DNA from: Prorocentrum cordatum
Lineage: Eukaryota > Sar > Dinophyceae > Prorocentrales > Prorocentraceae
Assembly: GCA_963575745.1 (NCBI GenBank)
Contig: CAUYUJ010000891.1
Location: forward strand, 1,053,665-1,117,664
DNA: 64,000 nt
Reading direction: 5' to 3'
Shown: one piece after another, positions 58,741-64,000 of the stretch
Position numbering within the stretch: position 1 is the stretch's first letter
How the letters are laid out: each line of letters begins with the position of its first letter
Program-made: the position numbers and the translations under genes
Notes under the pieces: generated by a model
Told to the model about the DNA's origin: nothing
The model's database searches: none
The model's input: the letters and a program-made list of their open reading frames with translations, nothing else

Positions 58741-60323
58741 ATGCCCTCCCTGGCGCTGTGGTCGTGGATCACGGTCATGCCTCCTCGGCGGGAGAGTCCC
58801 ATGTCTCCTTTATCTTCAGGCGGCCTCCTGGGCAAGCTGCGCAGCATAGGCACGACGATGACGGTTGAGATGGACGAGATGATCATGGGCATGGCCCTGA
58901 CGACGACGAACATGGTAGAGGGGGGCGACGTGGACGTCGTGGGCGTGACCCATGGCATGACGGTCAAGGTGATCCATGGTATGGCGGTGATGGTCGAAGG
59001 GTTCCAGTTTGTGGTCACCCTGACGCTCGCGCTGGTGGAGGCGCTGTGCTTCGTCCTCGGAAGGCTCCTCGTCGCCATGCCGATCAGGTGGCCGTTCTTC
59101 CTGGAGGCGCTGATCCTGCTGAACTGGTTGCTGATCTTGCTGTTCCGGGGCGCCCGCCGGCGGATGCTGCCAGAGAACGTGCCGGTGTGCTTCATCGAGG
59201 TTTTCCTCATCTTCTTGAGGACGTCGACGTTCGTGGAGCGGACGCTCGTGCTGGAGCCGTTGCAGATCCTGGTCGTGGAGCCGCTGACGCTCGTGGAGAT
59301 GGCCCGTGTGCTGATGTTCCTGCAGATCTTCGTGGGAACGATGACGCCCGTCAAGGTGCCGATCTTCGCGGAGGATTTCCAGCCGATCGTTTCCAAGACG
59401 GCACTCGTGGAGCACATGCCCTTCGTGGAGCTGCTGATGTTCCTGCCAGTGCCGCTGTAGGAGGTGCTGGAGCTACAGATAGTCGTGGAGCTGATGACGT
59501 TCGTGGAGATGGCAGTCGTGCGGCTGTTCCTGCAGATCTTCGTGGTGATGCTGACGTTCGTGAAGGCTCGGATCATCGCGGAGGGCTGGCAGCTGATCAT
59601 CCCCAATACGGCGTTCGAGGAGCAGCTGCTGTTCGTGAAGCCGCTGATGCCCCTGTCCGAGCCGCTGTTGGACATGCTGGAGCTGCAGATTCTCGTGGAG
59701 ACGGTGTTTTTCGTGGAGATGGGGTGTGTGCGGGCATTCCTGCAGATCTTCGTGGTGACGGTGACGCTCGTGAAGGTGCCGATCTTCGTGGAGGGCTTGC
59801 CGCCGATCCTTTCCTCTTCGGTGTTCGAGGTGCTGCTGCCGTTCGTGGAGCCGCTGATGTTCGTGATGGTGATGCTCACGGGTGTGCTGCAAGTACCTAC
59901 GTTCGTGCAGGTGCCGATCGCAGTGACCATCATGTCAAAGCCGTTCGATTCGCTTCTCATGACGACGATCATCCTGCCGAAATGTTTGCCGATGCTGGGT
60001 GTGGCGATCCTCCTGGTAATGTTGCTCGTGCATTCCGTCTGGATGGAGATGGTGGTGCTGGCGGTGGCCGTGTTGACTTTCCTGATCGGGAGGTGCTGGC
60101 CTCGCGGCTTCCTGATCCCATTGACGGCATGGACGACGAATCCCGCGCGGAATGGTTCCTTGGGGAGTTGCAGTCTTGTCGTCTCCGCCGCCCAGGGGTT
60201 CTTGCCCGAGTCGACTTTCTTTGGAAGTACATGGGTTGCTCGGCTGACACCGCTGAGGCAAAGAGGAAACGATCTGAATTATTAAAGATTCGCAATGCTG
60301 CTCTTACTCGCGCCCGTACCTGA
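58741..60323 (+). CDS. unassigned ORF region over a 210-bp repeat
   Basis: All three plus frames and one minus frame are open here for long stretches. Frame 58,741-60,285 is hydrophobic (VEMARVLMFLQIFVGTMTPV) with very high GC3 and a single TAG at 59,458. Frame 59,046-60,323 is Asp/Gly/Arg-rich (ADVPADLRGNDDARQGADLR) and is the one that ends in ordinary-looking protein: DGMDDESRAEWFLGELQSCR, VDFLWKYMGCSADTAEAKRK, TGA at 60,321. The tail favours the second frame. Upstream, 58,598-58,750 (KLNTHCDRIIANFILLPQVD) may belong to the same gene. I recognise no family. Confidence 0.4.
59296..59925 (+). repeat. 210-bp tandem repeat, three units
   Basis: gtggagatgg(c/g) starts units at about 59,293, 59,503 and 59,713, each followed by ttcctgcagatcttcgtgg and cgtgaaggtgccgatcttcg. 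The period is exactly 210 (70 codons). Partial older units appear to the left from about 59,170. Confidence 0.85.
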
Positions 60324-60468
60324 ACATGGTTTATCATCGAACCGTTTCATCTGCTATATGAATTTCTTCCTTTGCGATTTACAAGTTTTCTGTTGGTATC
60401 AGTGGCTGAACATAGCCATGCGAGCCCACACCCTCGAGCTCCTCCGATGTGCAGATGCGCGCCGAGGA

Positions 60469-60473
<5 letters not shown>

Positions 60474-60501
<28 letters not shown>

Positions 60502-60732
60502 TTCATCATCATCAGCATCTTCATCAACAACATCATTACCATCATCGTCATCTGCATCATCATCATCAGCAGCAGCAGCACCATCACCACCATCGCCAAC
60601 AGCATCAGCGTAAACACCTCCTCCTCGTCTTCCTCTTCCTCATCCTCTCCTGCTCTTCCTCCTCCTCCTCATCTTCTTCCTCCTCTTCTTCCTCCTCCTC
60701 CTCCTCCTCCTCCTCCTCCTCCTCCTCCTCCT

Positions 60733-60763
<31 letters not shown>

Positions 60764-60770
60764 CTCATCC
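60474..60770. repeat. CAT, TCC and ACCCTC microsatellites
   Basis: cat/atc at 60,474-60,610, tcctcc at 60,655-60,732, then accctc units at 60,733-60,762 and C-runs to 60,800. Confidence 0.88.
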
Positions 60771-60829
60771 TCTGCCCCCCCCCCGCCCCCCCCACCCACC
60801 CACCCCTTCCTGCCTGCCCTTTGCCGCGC

Positions 60830-60955
60830 AGGCGCAGGAGGGCGGCGAGGGAAGCCCCGACAGGAAGAGGCGCTGCACAGCCTCGGGCGAGGCCCGCCGG
60901 GGGGACCAGGCAGCGCCAAGGAAGGAGGCTGCCGCTCGACAGGAAGCGAGCCATG
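60830..60955 (+). CDS. candidate exon of an unidentified gene
   Basis: Follows TCC, C-run and gccgcgcag, the same acceptor pattern as the esterase exons. One frame reads AQEGGEGSPDRKRRCTASGE and ARRGDQAAPRKEAAARQ, basic and with GC-rich third positions. No family recognised. Confidence 0.3.
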
Positions 60956-61676
60956 GTCGCTCCGACGATGTGATTATTCAGCTGGCGCGTTTTGTTTCTC
61001 GATCCCTGCCATTGGGGTCCGTTGTCGGAGGTCCAGGACACGTTTCCCCCAGGGTTCGTTCCGCTCATAGTCGAGCCACCAACGGGGCGCCACCTTTTTC
61101 GAAGCTCCGGGGTTCCACGATCAGAGAAGTTCTGGGTGCTTTCGGACGTGTTTGTTGGGGTTATGGACGGGGGTGGGGGGGTCTTCAGGGGATGTCCTCC
61201 TCGAACATGTGGCGGCCGCCCTGATGGCGACCCCCTCCCTTGGCACTGCCTGGGAGGAGGAGAACCTTAGGAGGATGCAGGGTCGAGGCCTTTGGGCGGC
61301 CCGAGAAGGCTCGGACCGTCAGCAGATGTGTGTGTTCATTGGCAGTGTGTTTCTTTCGTCTTCGGCTGCTTCTGGAGACCGTCTTCGAGCCCCAGGGCCA
61401 CTGGAAAAGGATCTGGGGCAAAACGTTGGCTCCGGCAGGCGGTCGGGGACCCTTGGACCTGCGGACTCAAGAGTCGCGTCACTGGGTGTCCTGAAGGAAG
61501 AGCCGAGGAGGGCACAGCAGCAAGGTTTTCGGGGCCGTCTTCAATCGGGAAGCCTTTGGAGCACCTCCGCGGGAGGCAGAGGAGGAGAACGAGGAGGAGG
61601 CCCGGCAGAGGAGGAGGCCCGGCAGAGGAGGAGGAGAGAGGGGGGGGGGGCCAGGCTGGAGGGCGATAGGGGAGCC

Positions 61677-61780
61677 GCAGCGGCGTGGGCGGAGGCCGAC
61701 GGGGAGAAGGTCTGCCCGGCGTTCGCGGAGCTGGGGCAGCCGGAGCAGCGGGTCGAGACGGAGAGGCGCTGGGGAGGACC
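61677..61780 (+). CDS. candidate exon of an unidentified gene
   Basis: Reads AAAWAEADGEKVCPAFAELG and QPEQRVETERRWGG after a purine-rich stretch (gaggaggcccggcagag, repeated). High GC3 and amphipathic character suggest an exon, perhaps of the same gene as 60,830; unproven. Confidence 0.3.
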
Positions 61781-61789
61781 TGCCTGACA

Positions 61790-64000
61790 ACGTGGACGGG
61801 AGCCTTACAGGTTCGAGTTGCGTCGAGCCACGCCGGCGCACGAAGGCCTCGCGGGCCGGGGGGGCCCCAAACGGGGGGTGCGATTCGGGGTGACCGCACG
61901 GTTTTGGGACTTGGGTCGTTCTCCGAGCATTACTCGGGCGACTGGGGCCCCCCAGGGTTCCAAAAGCATAGTTACGGTGACGGACCGCGCCGTGAGGTCT
62001 TTGGGCGTTCCGAGGTCACCGCTCGGTCCGTGACGGTCCGTCACTGCACCGTTTGGAGATCCCCAAGGGGGGACAGACGAACCGGCATAGCGGCCTCAAC
62101 AGCAAGCCGTCACCGGCAAGAGCTCAAGTTGTTGTCCATCACCGGCAAGACATCGAGAGCTGTTGGATCAAGTTGTTGCACCACAAGCACGCGAGCTGCT
62201 ACAGGGTGCTGCCGAGCCAGACGAAGCAGCCGCACAGCCCGCACTCGAGGCCACGGGTGCTCGTGAGGCCAGGAGCCCCCCGTGCGTGAGAGGACGGCGT
62301 GCACCGAACCTGCTGCAGCTGGCAAGTCATGAGATGAGATTTCTCACAGGCCACGATCTGCTGTTGGTTTATGACGACGTCCTCGTTCGCTTTGCAGCAG
62401 TCGCACCCCGTTCACCCCCGTCAACAAGACATGGCACGTCACGAGTCTGAATGACAATCCTAGCTTTGCAGGGGTGCATTGCTGTGGTTCGTGTTGGGTC
62501 TCTCCAGCTTGGGAAGTGCATCGTTTTTGGTATCTCCATGGGGCATTTTGGCGAATGGGCTCACGTTCTTGACCCATGCTCGTATTGCCATGGTTCGGTT
62601 GTTTTCGCCATCCCAGTTGGCTCTTACGTACCCTGCACCGTCCCTTGTCTCAGCAGATGCAGACCTAACCCATTTCATTGTTTGTGTCATCCCGCTGACT
62701 CCTCTCGCACGTGCCTTCGAAAATCAGCACGCCCTCTCCTCTCTCCCTCTCTCTCTCTCTCTCTCGTTATGACTCACTTTCTCTTTCTGTCTCTCTCTCT
62801 CTCCCTCTCTCTCTCTCTCTCTTTCTCTCCCTCTCTCTTGTGGGAGAGAAGGAGGAGGAGGAGGAGGAGGAGGAGGAGGAGGAGGAGGAGGGCGACGGCG
62901 AGGAGGGCCAGAAGTGGGTTGAAACCTCCATTTCAGTTGTAGGGTGTTCTGATTTTCCTCAGTCATCCTGCTCCTCGCCCTCATCCTTCCGCTTCCCGCC
63001 CTCCCCATCTTCTTACCAATACACTGTGCAATCCTCCTTGTCCCTGCTCGCCCTCCTCCACTTCCTCCTCCCTATCGTCCTCACCATACTCCTCCTACAC
63101 CGCACTCATTCCTGTTCCCCCCCACTTTTGTCGCTGCGCGGACGCAATGCGTACACTTGTTGCGCCTGTGTGGCGGCGAGTATCCGATTTGGGCGAAGTG
63201 TCACGCACAAGATCAACACCTCAGCGCGCGGCGGTGGCGAGACAGGCTAAGATACAATGAGAAGTGGGGCAGCGCGCGAGGGCGCAAAGGATTCGTGCAG
63301 AGGCCCACGTGGAGGGGGTGATGGAGGGGGTCGCCCATGCAGATCCTCCTCCTCCTTCCTGTTTTTTTTTTGCGTTGGGCAAACTTTGAGCGAAGCTCAT
63401 GGCGTGGTAGCCCTCCTCCCCGCCGGCAGAGTGGCGGCCCCAGAGGCCATTGTCCAGGCCATCCATCAGGTTGAGTCTAAGACCCACAGCGTGCTGTGTC
63501 GCCAGTTCGCCATCAATTTGGAGGTCGCCACGTCCTGCCCCAGGACCGCGGCCACTCGCACAAGAAGACCCGCCCCGCGCCCTCGTGCTCTCTCCTCTCT
63601 TGACACCCGTCGGCAACGCCCGAGGGTGAGGAGGCACGAGCCCAGGGCGCGCGGCTCGGCTTTCCGACGTCAGGCCCGCGCCCGGCAGTTCATTTTTCAG
63701 AGGCGCTCTCAGGAATCTGGCCAGGGTCGTGTGTAGGCCCTAGGGCTCACGTGGCGGATGATCCGATGCATCACCCGCTGTGTCCGCACTGTGCAAGCTG
63801 CCATATTTTGAGAGTGCCGCGTGGCGTCATCTGGTTTGTGAGGGATGTGGTGCACATGCCACCGTTGCAGCCCAGGGCCTGGGCTCCCACCAGAGCTGGG
63901 CAGGAGGTGCTCTCCCGTCTGTCCACGGGCCTCCCCCCCAGCAAGCGGTGGTCGCTTTCCTGAGGTTTGATTGTGAAGCGTGCCCAGGCTTGACCCTGTC
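61790..64000. other. right end of window, no firm gene
   Basis: CT microsatellite at 62,735-62,850 followed by GGA at 62,850-62,890. 63,400-63,740 has an open, moderately protein-like frame (RVAAPEAIVQAIHQVESKTH, SVLCRQFAINLEVATSC) that I cannot assign and that may continue beyond the window. Confidence 0.4.

Overview
The window looks like nuclear DNA of a dinoflagellate. Three things point there: a 22-nt match to the dinoflagellate trans-spliced leader, introns with GC or other odd donors bounded by short direct repeats, and a retrotransposon whose reverse transcriptase and tyrosine recombinase resemble those I know from dinoflagellates. The DNA is GC-rich and mostly non-coding, with very large microsatellites (TCC, CAT/ATC, TA, GAGGAG), minisatellites and satellites. 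I cannot name the species; a Prorocentrum-like genome with long introns is only a guess. There are no bacterial features, CRISPR arrays or rRNA genes, and I recognised no tRNA.

Layout. 1-4,560: no supported gene; minisatellite, TATAGCCC-type and TA repeats. 4,561-8,910: a decayed, frameshifted multi-domain coding region containing a ubiquitin-like domain split by a 363-bp insert with 12-bp direct repeats. 8,910-14,210: a minus-strand non-LTR retrotransposon remnant (about 11,034-12,415) and dispersed repeats. 14,215-21,498: a nearly intact 7.3-kb tyrosine-recombinase retrotransposon laid out as A1 - gag - stop - gag2 - stop - RT/RNase H - B1 - A2 - tyrosine recombinase - B2. 21,499-27,000: duplicated TCC-rich units and simple repeats.

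27,001-55,405: one type-B carboxylesterase gene on the plus strand. I model it as 16 coding blocks totalling 2,187 nt (728 codons plus stop) spread over 28.4 kb. All blocks join in phase. The introns hold TIR-bearing introner-like elements, MITEs, non-LTR fragments, an antisense pseudogene, about 3 kb of a 91-bp satellite, and CAT and TCC microsatellites.

55,406-64,000: mostly repeats, a region open in several frames because of a 210-bp tandem repeat, and a few candidate exons of an unidentified gene.

The two most interesting systems are the bipartite retrotransposon and the esterase gene. In the retrotransposon each cistron carries its own A 5' region ending in a spliced-leader relic, both gag-pol stops are followed by CTA, and a paralogous empty site lies 0.9 kb away. 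In the esterase gene most intron borders carry direct repeats, as if the introns arrived by insertion.
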